Assembly (NCBI GenBank): GCA_025354985.1
Contig: JANXLU010000087.1
Location: forward strand, 1 to 64,000
Origin: Chloroflexota bacterium
GTDB taxonomy: Bacteria; Chloroflexota; Anaerolineae; J036; Brachytrichaceae
Direction of reading: 5' to 3'
Length of the DNA: 64,000 nucleotides
A model generated the notes under the pieces. The model saw only the letters and a program-made list of their open reading frames with translations. It was not told the DNA's origin and ran no database searches. Below are positions 1 to 8,245 of the stretch, one piece after another; the stretch's first letter is position 1, and each line of letters opens with the position of its first letter. The translations under genes and the position numbers were made by a program.

Positions 1-203
1 GCCACACCAGACATTTCAAGCACGCCGCAAATGCTGGCAATCGTTGCAGCCCACCACAGACTGGGCGCTTGTTCGCTCCAAAGTGGGTGGGGCGTTTCAA
101 ATCCATATTCTTGCGCGGATACGGCTAAGACCGTTCCAGTCTGATCCATTAAAAGGGCTTTGGTCGCCGTGGTGGATGTGTCGATGCCGATAAAGTAAGC
201 CAT
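1..203 (-). CDS. xylB: FGGY-family carbohydrate kinase, xylulokinase-like (5' part only)
   Basis: The reverse strand opens with an ATG at 203 and reads MAYFIGIDTSTTATKALLMD, the first phosphate-binding motif of the FGGY sugar kinases. PHPLWSEQ follows, a segment typical of xylulokinases. The frame is open to the window edge, so only about 67 N-terminal residues are present and the substrate-specific part is missing. These kinases phosphorylate a ketose such as D-xylulose with ATP in the cytosol. A TACAAT hexamer lies 7 nt before the ATG with no Shine-Dalgarno, suggesting a leaderless start. The family call is firm; the exact sugar is not. Confidence 0.8.
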   Translation of the reverse strand, partial: MAYFIGIDTSTTATKALLMDQTGTVLAVSAQEYGFETPHPLWSEQAPSLWWAATIASICGVLEMSGV

Positions 204-210
204 TGCCAAA

Positions 211-216
211 ATTGTA
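211..216 (-). promoter_or_regulatory. -10-like hexamer for a leaderless xylulokinase transcript
   Basis: TACAAT reads on the minus strand and is separated from the ATG by 7 nt. No purine-rich ribosome-binding site is present. It fits the -10/start spacing seen at many other genes in this window. No convincing -35 is visible. Confidence 0.45.
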
Positions 217-229
217 TTTGCGAAAAAAC

Positions 230-268
230 AAAAATCCAGCCTCTGCTTTTCAGCTGGGCTGGATTTTT
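230..268 (-). terminator. Intrinsic terminator after the DUF5666 protein gene
   Basis: A perfect 12-bp inverted repeat (AAAAATCCAGCC / GGCTGGATTTTT) encloses a 15-nt loop. The stem carries A/T tracts at both ends, so it can act in either direction. It lies just downstream of the stop codon of the DUF5666 gene and ahead of the xylulokinase gene on the same strand, separating the two transcripts. Confidence 0.8.
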
Positions 269-288
269 GTGTCAATTGCGAAACGTTG

Positions 289-2412
289 CTAGTTTGACAC
301 AGTCGGCATAAACACGCTGTGCAACGCGGTTAACACCGTTATCGAGGAGGCCTGTGCCTGCCCGGTAATAGTATTAATCTTAAGTGAAACCATAACTGGT
401 TGGCCATTGGTCAACTGTCCGGCTGACGTGTCTATCATGGTCGCATCATTAACCAAAATGGTTCTGCCATTAACAGAATAGGACGGTACTGCCGCCTCAC
501 CGCGAGCAACAGCAGATCGGCTAATTTTCAGGCGTCCCAGCAACTGCCGAGTCCATGGACCCGGGGCTGGTAACGTCTCTACGCTTAGCGCAATCTTGGG
601 GCCTTTGCCCGACCTTTCAAACACAATGCGCACAAACGATCCAATCATGACAGGTCCATTGGTTTCACTGACAAGGGTGCTCGCCGTCACGCTGAAAGAT
701 GTGCCGCCGATTACCCAAATACCCAGTGTGGCGCTCATGGGCATGGAGCGCACAAATCCGTATTTGCGTGCCAATTCCGTGGCGGTACCGCAGTCATCGG
801 CCCTGCCAATGCTTACGGCAATGTTGTCACCATTTGCCGCCTGGCGAAAATAGGCCTCGACACAATCGCTAATAGCAAGCGATCCATCCACCCGCGTTGT
901 ATCGCTCACAATCAACGTTGTGCTCGCCACAACCCATGTTCCCGCAATGGTTGGCGTAATTGGTCGACTCTGCAAAACGCCGCGGATCTTGACCCGCTCG
1001 TGCTCGGAATCGGTCATGGTTGTTCGACCGGATATCTCTACTGCAACGTTAATGCCACCGGTCGAAATCCACTCCACCTTCACCAACATCGTCGGCGTGA
1101 ATGGCCCACCCTCCAACACTGTCGAGGTAACAACCTCAAATGATCGACCGCCTACGTTCCAGGTGCCGGTCAAATCGATGCTGGTTGGCAGGGTCATGAT
1201 GGTGCCAAACGCAACATGATGCTCCTGTCGCGCACATCCATCGTGGTCTTCCTTTTCCAGCTCGAGGGCAACATTTCGATCAGCGGACACGACAAACGCC
1301 ACGCCGATACAATCTCCAACTTTGATCGACGCATTGTTGTCATGCCCGCCGCCATGGCCGCCATCATTCGAGCGCATGAGATCGTCTCCGCGATCAAACG
1401 TCGTCACTCCCTGTATGGCCAGGTAACCCACTTCACCAATCATCCAACCGCCGAAGTCACTACCGACCGGCATCGAAACGACCGTGCCATGAGCACGTTG
1501 TACGGTGAAGCACATACTTGGCCTGATGCTGGCAATTCGCATCGTAACATTGCCGTTGGCTCCCTTTGTATACAAAACCCCGGCGCACGTGCCCACTTCC
1601 AACGGCCCATTGTTTTGCTCAAACGTGGTTGTACCGCTTACGGCCGTGTAGGTATTGCCATTGATCACCCAGTCACCAAAAAGGGTGGTGCCTGTCGGTA
1701 CAACGGTAATCGGCCCAACATCTCGCAACGCGAGTAACGAAGAACATTCTGGCGCGGCCAAACTAACAACCAACAATGCCACACTCTGACCGCCAATAGT
1801 GGCATAGCTCACACCGGCGCATGAACCGACAGATAGTGGGCCAAAATGTTCATCAAACGTGGTGGTGCCTGAAATCGCAGCATAGCTATGACCGTTAACG
1901 GACCACTCGCCATAAAGGCTGGAAACTGGTCGGGTCATGACCACACCCCGATCCCGCTGAGATCGGTAACATTCGCCCAAGTTCAAACTCGTGATTAGCG
2001 ATGCAACACGCATTGATCCTTGCATCGTATAGTTGACCCTAACACACGAACCCACACCTATAGGACCAGCCAGAGCTTGGAAATCAGTGGTACTGCTCAC
2101 CGCTTGATACACGTTTGAACCAACCATATAATCACCAAAAGGTGCGGTGACAATGTCGGTTGGTACGGCGGTAACGATGCCACGATCCACAAAGAACATG
2201 TGGTGACTCTCGGGTTCCGGTGGTTTCGGCACCGGATCACGCTGGGGCCTCAGCACAGCAACTGGCGCCTGCCATACATCAGACTGTGCCATTGTTGTCT
2301 CGCTTGCAGTTTTCGCTTGCACGGAGGTTCCCGTGCCAAATGCACTAGATATCGCCAGGACGGAAAAGGCCAACACATGAAGTGTTTTCTTGCGGTTTAA
2401 TTTTTGAAACAT
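289..2412 (-). CDS. Secreted protein with eight DUF5666-like repeats
   Basis: The 707-residue product starts with a Sec signal peptide (basic MFQKLNRKK, a hydrophobic core, then an Ala-x-Ala-like site near residue 33). The rest is about eight tandem beta-rich units. Each begins with G-x-[IVL]-x-x-x-P, continues through G-x-W-x-[VI]-x-G, and ends with GP-x-x-[VI]-G-x-x-V-x-V. This is the layout of DUF5666 repeats, whose function is unknown. Most units carry a pair of cysteines (GSC...EC), suggesting disulfides outside the cell. Unit four carries a Gly/His insertion (GGHGGGHD) that could bind metal. The C-terminus (SVFMPTVSN) resembles the short tails of three other secreted proteins in this window. 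It probably works as a cell-surface or extracellular structural protein; no enzyme motif is seen. Confidence 0.75.
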   Translation of the reverse strand: MFQKLNRKKTLHVLAFSVLAISSAFGTGTSVQAKTASETTMAQSDVWQAPVAVLRPQRDPVPKPPEPESHHMFFVDRGIVTAVPTDIVTAPFGDYMVGSNVYQAVSSTTDFQALAGPIGVGSCVRVNYTMQGSMRVASLITSLNLGECYRSQRDRGVVMTRPVSSLYGEWSVNGHSYAAISGTTTFDEHFGPLSVGSCAGVSYATIGGQSVALLVVSLAAPECSSLLALRDVGPITVVPTGTTLFGDWVINGNTYTAVSGTTTFEQNNGPLEVGTCAGVLYTKGANGNVTMRIASIRPSMCFTVQRAHGTVVSMPVGSDFGGWMIGEVGYLAIQGVTTFDRGDDLMRSNDGGHGGGHDNNASIKVGDCIGVAFVVSADRNVALELEKEDHDGCARQEHHVAFGTIMTLPTSIDLTGTWNVGGRSFEVVTSTVLEGGPFTPTMLVKVEWISTGGINVAVEISGRTTMTDSEHERVKIRGVLQSRPITPTIAGTWVVASTTLIVSDTTRVDGSLAISDCVEAYFRQAANGDNIAVSIGRADDCGTATELARKYGFVRSMPMSATLGIWVIGGTSFSVTASTLVSETNGPVMIGSFVRIVFERSGKGPKIALSVETLPAPGPWTRQLLGRLKISRSAVARGEAAVPSYSVNGRTILVNDATMIDTSAGQLTNGQPVMVSLKINTITGQAQASSITVLTALHSVFMPTVSN

Positions 2413-2506
2413 AGTTGGAGCATCCTACTTCTTTCATACTAGCTGAATCCGGTCATTCAGCATGAATAGGCTGTGAGACTTCTCTCATTGCCACTTGGAG
2501 AGTAAA

Positions 2507-2530
2507 ATGTCGAACAATTGTTTCCGATGA
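2507..2530 (+). other. Possible 7-codon leader ORF overlapping the ftsK start
   Basis: An ATG at 2507 follows GGAG with ideal 6-nt spacing and encodes MSNNCFR before a TGA. That TGA overlaps the in-frame ftsK ATG at 2527 as ATGA. The only clear Shine-Dalgarno in this leader serves this mini-ORF, not ftsK, so ftsK may be translated by termination-reinitiation. The ORF is very short and may be chance. Confidence 0.35.
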
Positions 2531-5493
2531 ATTTCTTCGCTCGTTCTAGCACCAAGTCAAAGGCCAAGTCCAAGCCGCGCGGTAAGGCGACGCCACCGGC
2601 ACCGTTGCTAAATTCCGACCAGTTTATTGATCTGATAGGGCTCGTGTTAATTGCTGTCGCCGTTATCACGCTGCTCAGTGCGTTGTCACCTGGTGGCCAA
2701 GGCAACATAACCGGCGTATGGGTTGGCGGCCTCAAACTTATCTTTGGTTGGGGAATGCTGATCGCACCGGTTCTACTATTGGCCTTTGGTGGATTTCTGG
2801 TGGCGCAGCGTTTTGGTGATCGATTCCCACGACCATCCCCTGGCAGAATTTTTGGAATATTCCTTGCTTATTTGGCTGCACTTGGGCTTTTTCATGTATT
2901 TAATGGTGTTTCAACGGATCGCGGGCTTAATATTCAGCCACAATTTGGCATGGGCGGTGGGACTATTGGTTTTAGTATCTTCAGCGCTCTCAGCCCCTTG
3001 GGCGATGTTGGAGCCAGTGTCTTGCTTCTAGGCGGGTTGCTGATGTCCCTGACGCTTATCAGCGGGCTGACGCTTGCGCAGTTGGGCTTGGCACTTGAGC
3101 AGTTTGCGGGCAAACTTAGAATACGGTTTTTCGGGCACAATGCTCAGTCCACTCGTGAGCGTCCAATCGTGCCACGTTATGACCCGTCATTCCGCCAACC
3201 CAAACCAACGAACGGCATTGATGATAGCGAAAACATCGATTCAATCCGAATTAATGGTCTCCGGCCCCGGGGTGCCGAACCAAAACCGGGCAAAAAATCC
3301 GCACGGAATTTTGTAGTCGAGCCGGTTGATCAGCGGGATCGGAGCAACGAGCAGGAGGAGGACGTCCCTGCGCCAATTCAGAGCGAAAAATCGAAGCGCA
3401 TTGGGCCGTCCCCGGTCGCCGCCAAACTAGGGCAGGCGGCAATCGCATCGGACGTCATTGTCAATATGCCCACGCGCAACTCGCCGCCTGCTGAGTACGC
3501 CCCCAGTAACGCGCGCCGCGTCCCGCCGCCCCACATTATCGGGGGAATTAACAGCGCCGCAAGCGCAGCTGCTTCCAGCGCCATTCAAATGGCTTCCGAG
3601 CCATCACGCACATGGACCCTGCCAGACACAAGCGATGTTTTGGAAGTTGGAAAAGATGTAACCAAGAGTGCCAGCGACCTTCGTGAACGCGCCAAAGCAA
3701 TTGAAGAAACATTGATTTCTTTTGGCGTACCCGCCAAAGTCACCGAGGTGAACCCGGGACCCACGATCACGCAATTCTGCGTAGAGCCTGGGTTCACCCA
3801 GCGCGGCCAGAGTAGTGACAGATTTGTCCAGCGCGTCAAAGACAAGCTTATAGCCAGCATCATTTCGGAGACCTCCGAGTCCGAGGAAGGTCTAAGTAAG
3901 AAAGAAGCGACGGATCGGTTTGCCGAATATTTTGATATTACTGAAATCCCGTCAAACGACGGCGACCTCGTGACGATCAAGAGCAGGCGACATAACGTTG
4001 ACTTGATCACGATTGCACGAAGTGCGGGTGGAAAAGTCGTCGAAGGCGTGCCTGGTGGGCGCTCAGTCACAGCGGGCCTGGAACGACAAAAGGTCAAGGT
4101 GAGCAGAATTGCAGCACTCGCCGACGACCTTGCACTCAGTCTGGCAGCCCCGCGGATTCGTATTGAGGCGCCTGTTCCCGGCAAAAGTTATGTGGGTATT
4201 GAAGTCCCAAATGGTGAGACTTCACTTGTGAGCCTGCGGGATGTGATGGAAAGCGAAGAATACGAGGCTTTGGCGCGCAAGACCCGACTACGGTTGGGTC
4301 TTGGTTCAGATGTCAGTGGCCACCCTGTGGTAGCTGACCTAAGTGCGATGCCACATTTGCTCATCGCCGGCACGACAGGATCGGGAAAAAGCGTGTGCGT
4401 GAACAGCATCATCACTGCCTTGCTAATAAATAACTCCCCGGACGACCTACGCCTCTTGATGGTCGACCCAAAGCGCGTAGAGTTGACGGGTTACAACGGC
4501 ATCCCTCACTTGATTGCGCCCGTGGTTGTAGATCTTGAACAGGTAAGCGGTGTGTTGAAATGGACGACAAGTGAAATGGATCGTCGCTATCGCACGTTTG
4601 CCAGATACGGATCCAGAAACATCGTCGACTTTAACGAGAAGGTACGTGAAAAGCAGCAAAAGAATATGGCCGCAGCCGATCAAGGTGTCAGCGAGTCAAG
4701 CGCCGATTCCGAGCTCAAGCATTTGCCTTATATCGTGCTGATTATTGACGAACTAGCAGATTTGATGATGCTCGCGCCTGATGAGACCGAAAAGACAATA
4801 TGCAGGCTTGCTCAAATGGCTCGCGCAACAGGCATTCATTTGATCCTGGCCACGCAGCGCCCCAGCGTCGATGTGGTGACCGGTCTGATCAAAGCTAATT
4901 TTCCCGCACGAATTGCGTTTACGGTGGCCAGCGCGATCGACAGCCGTGTTATCCTGGACAGCGTCGGTGCCGAGAAACTTCTGGGGCGTGGCGACATGCT
5001 CGTACTCAAACCCGATTTAGGGTCTCCGCAGCGCGCTCAAGGATGCTTTCTAAGCGACAAGGAGATACAGAAGGTAGTGCGACACTGGCGTGCGCAGGCT
5101 GCAGGCGGAACAGTCGTGCCCGGACCATTGACACCGGTTCAAATGAGGTTGCCAATCAGCCAGAAAGTCATGGACGGTGCCGGACTGCCGTCAGCGAGCA
5201 ACTTATCCGTGGTGCGGCCAGGCGATACGCCCACCTGGACTGAATCGCCCGTCTTTAACCCTGCAGCGGGCGTGGGGGAAACCGCTCCACCAAGCGTCGG
5301 CGCTGATACTCTGTTCGATGAGGCGGTCGCGACTGTGCGACTTCAAGGAAAGGCCTCTATCAGCCTGCTGCAGCGTCGGCTCCGCATTGGATATACCCGA
5401 TCTGCGCGAATGATTGAAGAAATGGAAGAAAAAGGTATTGTCGGGCCGAGCCTAAGCGGTTCGCAATTTAGGGAAGTGCTTCCGGCCAAATAG
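2527..5493 (+). CDS. ftsK: DNA translocase FtsK/SpoIIIE
   Basis: This septum-located ATP-driven pump moves chromosome ends during division. About four transmembrane helices fill the first 200 residues. A basic/proline-rich linker runs to about residue 380 and leads into the alpha/beta motor. Walker A GTTGSGKS lies near residue 615 and Walker B IVLIIDELADL near 737. A C-terminal gamma winged helix (LQRRLRIGYTRSARMIEEME) would read KOPS-like chromosome polarity sites. The ORF track starts at a TTG at 2518. I prefer the ATG at 2527 because it overlaps the stop of a Shine-Dalgarno-led mini-ORF, giving 988 residues. The linker is short compared with the E. coli protein and the size is typical of many non-proteobacterial FtsK proteins. 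Confidence 0.95.
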   Translation: MNFFARSSTKSKAKSKPRGKATPPAPLLNSDQFIDLIGLVLIAVAVITLLSALSPGGQGNITGVWVGGLKLIFGWGMLIAPVLLLAFGGFLVAQRFGDRFPRPSPGRIFGIFLAYLAALGLFHVFNGVSTDRGLNIQPQFGMGGGTIGFSIFSALSPLGDVGASVLLLGGLLMSLTLISGLTLAQLGLALEQFAGKLRIRFFGHNAQSTRERPIVPRYDPSFRQPKPTNGIDDSENIDSIRINGLRPRGAEPKPGKKSARNFVVEPVDQRDRSNEQEEDVPAPIQSEKSKRIGPSPVAAKLGQAAIASDVIVNMPTRNSPPAEYAPSNARRVPPPHIIGGINSAASAAASSAIQMASEPSRTWTLPDTSDVLEVGKDVTKSASDLRERAKAIEETLISFGVPAKVTEVNPGPTITQFCVEPGFTQRGQSSDRFVQRVKDKLIASIISETSESEEGLSKKEATDRFAEYFDITEIPSNDGDLVTIKSRRHNVDLITIARSAGGKVVEGVPGGRSVTAGLERQKVKVSRIAALADDLALSLAAPRIRIEAPVPGKSYVGIEVPNGETSLVSLRDVMESEEYEALARKTRLRLGLGSDVSGHPVVADLSAMPHLLIAGTTGSGKSVCVNSIITALLINNSPDDLRLLMVDPKRVELTGYNGIPHLIAPVVVDLEQVSGVLKWTTSEMDRRYRTFARYGSRNIVDFNEKVREKQQKNMAAADQGVSESSADSELKHLPYIVLIIDELADLMMLAPDETEKTICRLAQMARATGIHLILATQRPSVDVVTGLIKANFPARIAFTVASAIDSRVILDSVGAEKLLGRGDMLVLKPDLGSPQRAQGCFLSDKEIQKVVRHWRAQAAGGTVVPGPLTPVQMRLPISQKVMDGAGLPSASNLSVVRPGDTPTWTESPVFNPAAGVGETAPPSVGADTLFDEAVATVRLQGKASISLLQRRLRIGYTRSARMIEEMEEKGIVGPSLSGSQFREVLPAK

Positions 5494-5513
5494 TCACACA
5501 TTTTGAACATTTC

Positions 5514-5990
5514 ATGGAAACCTACGAAGATCGCATCAACAAAATCGAGCAATTGCCCGGTCAAATTGCCAGCCTCGTCGCCGGCCTAACCTCTGCGCAA
5601 CTGACCACGCGGTTTTTGCACTCCGAGTGGACTGTGGCCCAAAACGTCCATCACTTGTTTGATTCGCACGCCAACAGCTATATACGCTGCAAGCTGATCA
5701 TGAGTGAGGATATTCCGCCGTTAAAAGGTTATGACCAGAATGTGTGGGCAAATTTCCCGGACGCGACCGATTCCGATGTCTCACGCTCGTTACTATTGCT
5801 CACTGGTCTGCATCACCGGTGGGTCATGTTCTGGCGCAATCTCACCGTAGCCAACTTTTCCCGTCAAGGCATGCACTCAGAATCCGGCTTGGTCAGCATG
5901 AATGAACTGCTGACAATATATAGCGGCCATGGTCTTGCGCACATAGATCAGATTAAGCGCACGCTTGCAGCGGGCGGTATCCACCGATAA
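5514..5990 (+). CDS. DinB/YfiT-like four-helix metal-binding protein
   Basis: The 158-residue protein has the DinB-superfamily signature. An N-terminal helix ends in WTVAQNVHHLFDSH and a C-terminal helix carries GHGLAHIDQI, supplying the three histidines that hold a divalent metal in this fold. Members include bacillithiol S-transferase-like and thiol-dependent enzymes, and many have no known reaction. It follows ftsK by 20 nt on the same strand and could be cotranscribed. The substrate cannot be inferred. Confidence 0.8.
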   Translation: METYEDRINKIEQLPGQIASLVAGLTSAQLTTRFLHSEWTVAQNVHHLFDSHANSYIRCKLIMSEDIPPLKGYDQNVWANFPDATDSDVSRSLLLLTGLHHRWVMFWRNLTVANFSRQGMHSESGLVSMNELLTIYSGHGLAHIDQIKRTLAAGGIHR

Positions 5991-6020
5991 TCGCCTGCGC
6001 TCTATTAGTTCGCGGACGGA

Positions 6021-6419
6021 CTAGTCAAGAAATCGTGCGCGTGTTTCGGCCTTCGGAATCTGGCAAGAATCGTATTTCCCAAACCAAGCATAGCGCCGGT
6101 GCGCGATGAAGTCATATATGTGATCTGTAAGCGTACGTGGCACAACCCGCAAAAGAGCCGGCAGACGCCAAATCCCTCCGAGAAGATTGAGAATGCGAAA
6201 TACGGCGGCAGACCTCGTGAGGATTCGCCCATTTTCGACCAACACAACGCTACTAAGTTCTTGATTTGGCAGGGCAGCAGCAGTCAAAATGCCCTGACCG
6301 AATGAGTTTTGCAATGCAGCAAACCGAAACTTCTTGTGCTTGTCTTGGGCCAGAATAAACTGGACCGTGCTATTGCACAGACCGCACACCCCGTCATACA
6401 GCAGAATAGGATCAGCCAT
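6021..6419 (-). CDS. DCC-family (DUF393) thiol-disulfide oxidoreductase-like protein
   Basis: The protein has the thioredoxin-like DCC motif right after its first strand (ILLYDGVCGLCN) and ends with the family's RRYAWFGKYDSC block. I start at MADPILLYDG (6419), not at the ORF-track start six codons upstream, because the family begins almost directly with the first beta strand. Length is 132 residues, normal for the family. The biochemical role is poorly known; a redox function is presumed from the CxxC. It converges on the DinB-like gene and diverges from the VOC gene. Confidence 0.8.
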   Translation of the reverse strand: MADPILLYDGVCGLCNSTVQFILAQDKHKKFRFAALQNSFGQGILTAAALPNQELSSVVLVENGRILTRSAAVFRILNLLGGIWRLPALLRVVPRTLTDHIYDFIAHRRYAWFGKYDSCQIPKAETRARFLD

Positions 6420-6474
6420 AAATGCCGAGTACACCACAGTCGGCTGAACTGCAGCGGTACCCTACAATTGCTCA

Positions 6475-6846
6475 ATGCTGACACATGCACCTATAAATCG
6501 CATCGGATTAACGGTCACTAGTTATCAGGCATCCGTGCGGTTTTACACCCGCATGTTGGGATTGTCCACACTTTGGGAAAATGCCGTGCTCAAGAGTGCC
6601 GGCTTCCAAGCCGGTGCAAACTTGGTGGTGCTCCAAGAGGGCAAAACAGGAGGTGCAAGTGGTGGTATACGAATCTACTTTTCGGTCACAAATATTGAAG
6701 TCGAACTAAATGAGCTTCGAGAAAACGGTGTGGCTTGCACCGCACTCAGAAAATATCCCGACTGCCTGATTGTGGAATTTAGTGACCCGGACGGTAACCG
6801 ACTTGGAATAGTAGAAAACAGGATCCAGTCTGCTCTGGACGGGTAG
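6475..6846 (+). CDS. VOC (glyoxalase/bleomycin resistance) superfamily protein
   Basis: The 123-residue protein carries one VOC module pair. It opens with INRIGLTVTSYQASVRFYTRMLGL and closes with CLIVEFSDPDGNRLGIVE, the paired beta-alpha-beta-beta-beta units of this superfamily. Reactions range from glyoxalase and dioxygenase activity to drug binding, so the substrate is unknown. A TACAAT box ends 6 nt before the ATG and no Shine-Dalgarno is present. Confidence 0.85.
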   Translation: MLTHAPINRIGLTVTSYQASVRFYTRMLGLSTLWENAVLKSAGFQAGANLVVLQEGKTGGASGGIRIYFSVTNIEVELNELRENGVACTALRKYPDCLIVEFSDPDGNRLGIVENRIQSALDG

Positions 6847-6932
6847 CTCAGGCTCGTCAACGTGCGTGGCACGTCAAATCTGGCTGAATACTTTTTATGG
6901 AAGCTTCTGCGCAGCCATTTCCTTTAGTTTTC

Positions 6933-6958
6933 AACCCGGATGGACACCAATCCGGGTT
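6933..6958. terminator. 9-bp hairpin between the VOC and lyase genes
   Basis: AACCCGGAT and ATCCGGGTT form a perfect inverted repeat around an 8-nt loop. It sits about 90 nt after the VOC stop and 85 nt before the chosen lyase start, in an otherwise empty 197-nt gap. Only short T runs flank it, so a weak terminator or an operator are both possible. Confidence 0.4.
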
Positions 6959-7043
6959 AACATTTGCGGAGTTCAAACTTTCGAGCGGTTGCGCGATTGC
7001 GTATAGCCCCGCCAACCTTAACAACAAATACTATTTCATAGCC

Positions 7044-8210
7044 ATGAGTACACTTTTTGACCAATCCCTTGACAGGCGCGCAAATTCTCGCAGTGCCAAA
7101 TGGCATTTTTTCGACGAGGACGTGCTACCCATGTGGGTTGCTGACATGGATTTCCGGTCGCCGCAAGTGGTCATTGATGCCCTTAAGGCTCGCGTCGAGC
7201 ATGGTGTCTTTGGTTACGAATGGCCCTCCAAAGAATTTCTCCTAAGCTTGTGCAATTGGTGCAAGAAGCAATATGACTGGGACATTGAAACCGAGCACAT
7301 CGTCGAACTGCCGGGTCTCGTAAGTGGTTTGAATGCGGTGTCACGCGCCTTCAGCCACGTCGGCGATGCAGCGATCACCCTGACGCCAGTCTATCCACCT
7401 TTTTTGAGTGCTCCGGTAAACCAGGGCATGACCGTGACACAGGTGCCTTTGGTCCGCGTCGACGATGAACATGAAACGTTCCACTATTCAATAGATTTTG
7501 AGGCGTTTGAAAAAGCAATCACATCTCGCACAAAGCTGTTTATTCTTTGTAACCCACATAACCCCACTGGTCACGAATATAGCCGGGATGAGCTTTCAAA
7601 ATTGGCCGACATTTGTGTACGGCACGATGTACTCATTTGCTCGGACGAGATTCACTGTGACCTGTTGCTGGACGACACAAGCCATCTACCCATTGCAAAA
7701 ATTTCGCCCGAGGTTGCCGCGCGCACTATTACGCTGATGGCGCCAAGCAAAACGTTTAATTTGCCCGGTCTGGGATTTAGCTTTGCGGTGATACAGGACA
7801 AGAAATTGCGCGATCGGTTCAATCAGAGTAACAGCGGCCTGATCCCCCACACCAACGCGCTGGGAATGGTAGCGGCGCAGGCTGCCTATGACCTTGGTCA
7901 AGGATGGCTTACGGAGCTACGGAGTTACCTTACTGAGAATAGAAACGTTGTCATGGACTTTGTCGCCGAAAATTTGACTGGTGTAAAAGTTACCAAACCA
8001 AATGCCACGTATCTTTCCTGGATGGATGTATCCCAGACCAATGCAATGCCAGAACCACAGACCTTTTTTCTAAAGCAAGCCAGGGTGGCATTGAATAATG
8101 GAGCAATGTTCGGAGCAGGCGGTGACGGGTTTGTGCGCGTCAATTTTGGCGCACCGCGAACGCTCATCCTCGAGGGATTGGAGCGCATGCACAAAGCGCT
8201 TAAGTCATAG
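7044..8210 (+). CDS. patB: PatB/MalY-type PLP-dependent C-S beta-lyase (cystathionine beta-lyase)
   Basis: This is a fold-type I PLP enzyme. It has the family N-terminus (KWHFFDEDVLPMWVADMDF), the cofactor-contacting NPHNPTG and SDEIHCDLL, and the Schiff-base lysine in APSKTFNLPGLGFS. It should cleave cystathionine or other cysteine conjugates to pyruvate, ammonia and a thiol. Some relatives act as aminotransferases. The ORF track adds 49 residues upstream. I start at the ATG at 7044 because MSTLFDQ.. matches the normal family start and gives the usual length of 388 residues. A TACTAT box lies 9 nt upstream. Confidence 0.88.
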   Translation: MSTLFDQSLDRRANSRSAKWHFFDEDVLPMWVADMDFRSPQVVIDALKARVEHGVFGYEWPSKEFLLSLCNWCKKQYDWDIETEHIVELPGLVSGLNAVSRAFSHVGDAAITLTPVYPPFLSAPVNQGMTVTQVPLVRVDDEHETFHYSIDFEAFEKAITSRTKLFILCNPHNPTGHEYSRDELSKLADICVRHDVLICSDEIHCDLLLDDTSHLPIAKISPEVAARTITLMAPSKTFNLPGLGFSFAVIQDKKLRDRFNQSNSGLIPHTNALGMVAAQAAYDLGQGWLTELRSYLTENRNVVMDFVAENLTGVKVTKPNATYLSWMDVSQTNAMPEPQTFFLKQARVALNNGAMFGAGGDGFVRVNFGAPRTLILEGLERMHKALKS

Positions 8211-8245
8211 TCACCGGCGGCACGAGAGCGGGATAATGAACGGAC

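Noticed and set aside
1216-1737. 173-residue ORF antisense to the DUF5666 gene
   Set aside because: Compositionally odd shadow frame; the opposite strand has a signal peptide and clear repeats.
3585-4184. 199-residue ORF antisense to ftsK
   Set aside because: Shadow of the ftsK motor domain; no start signal or domain of its own.
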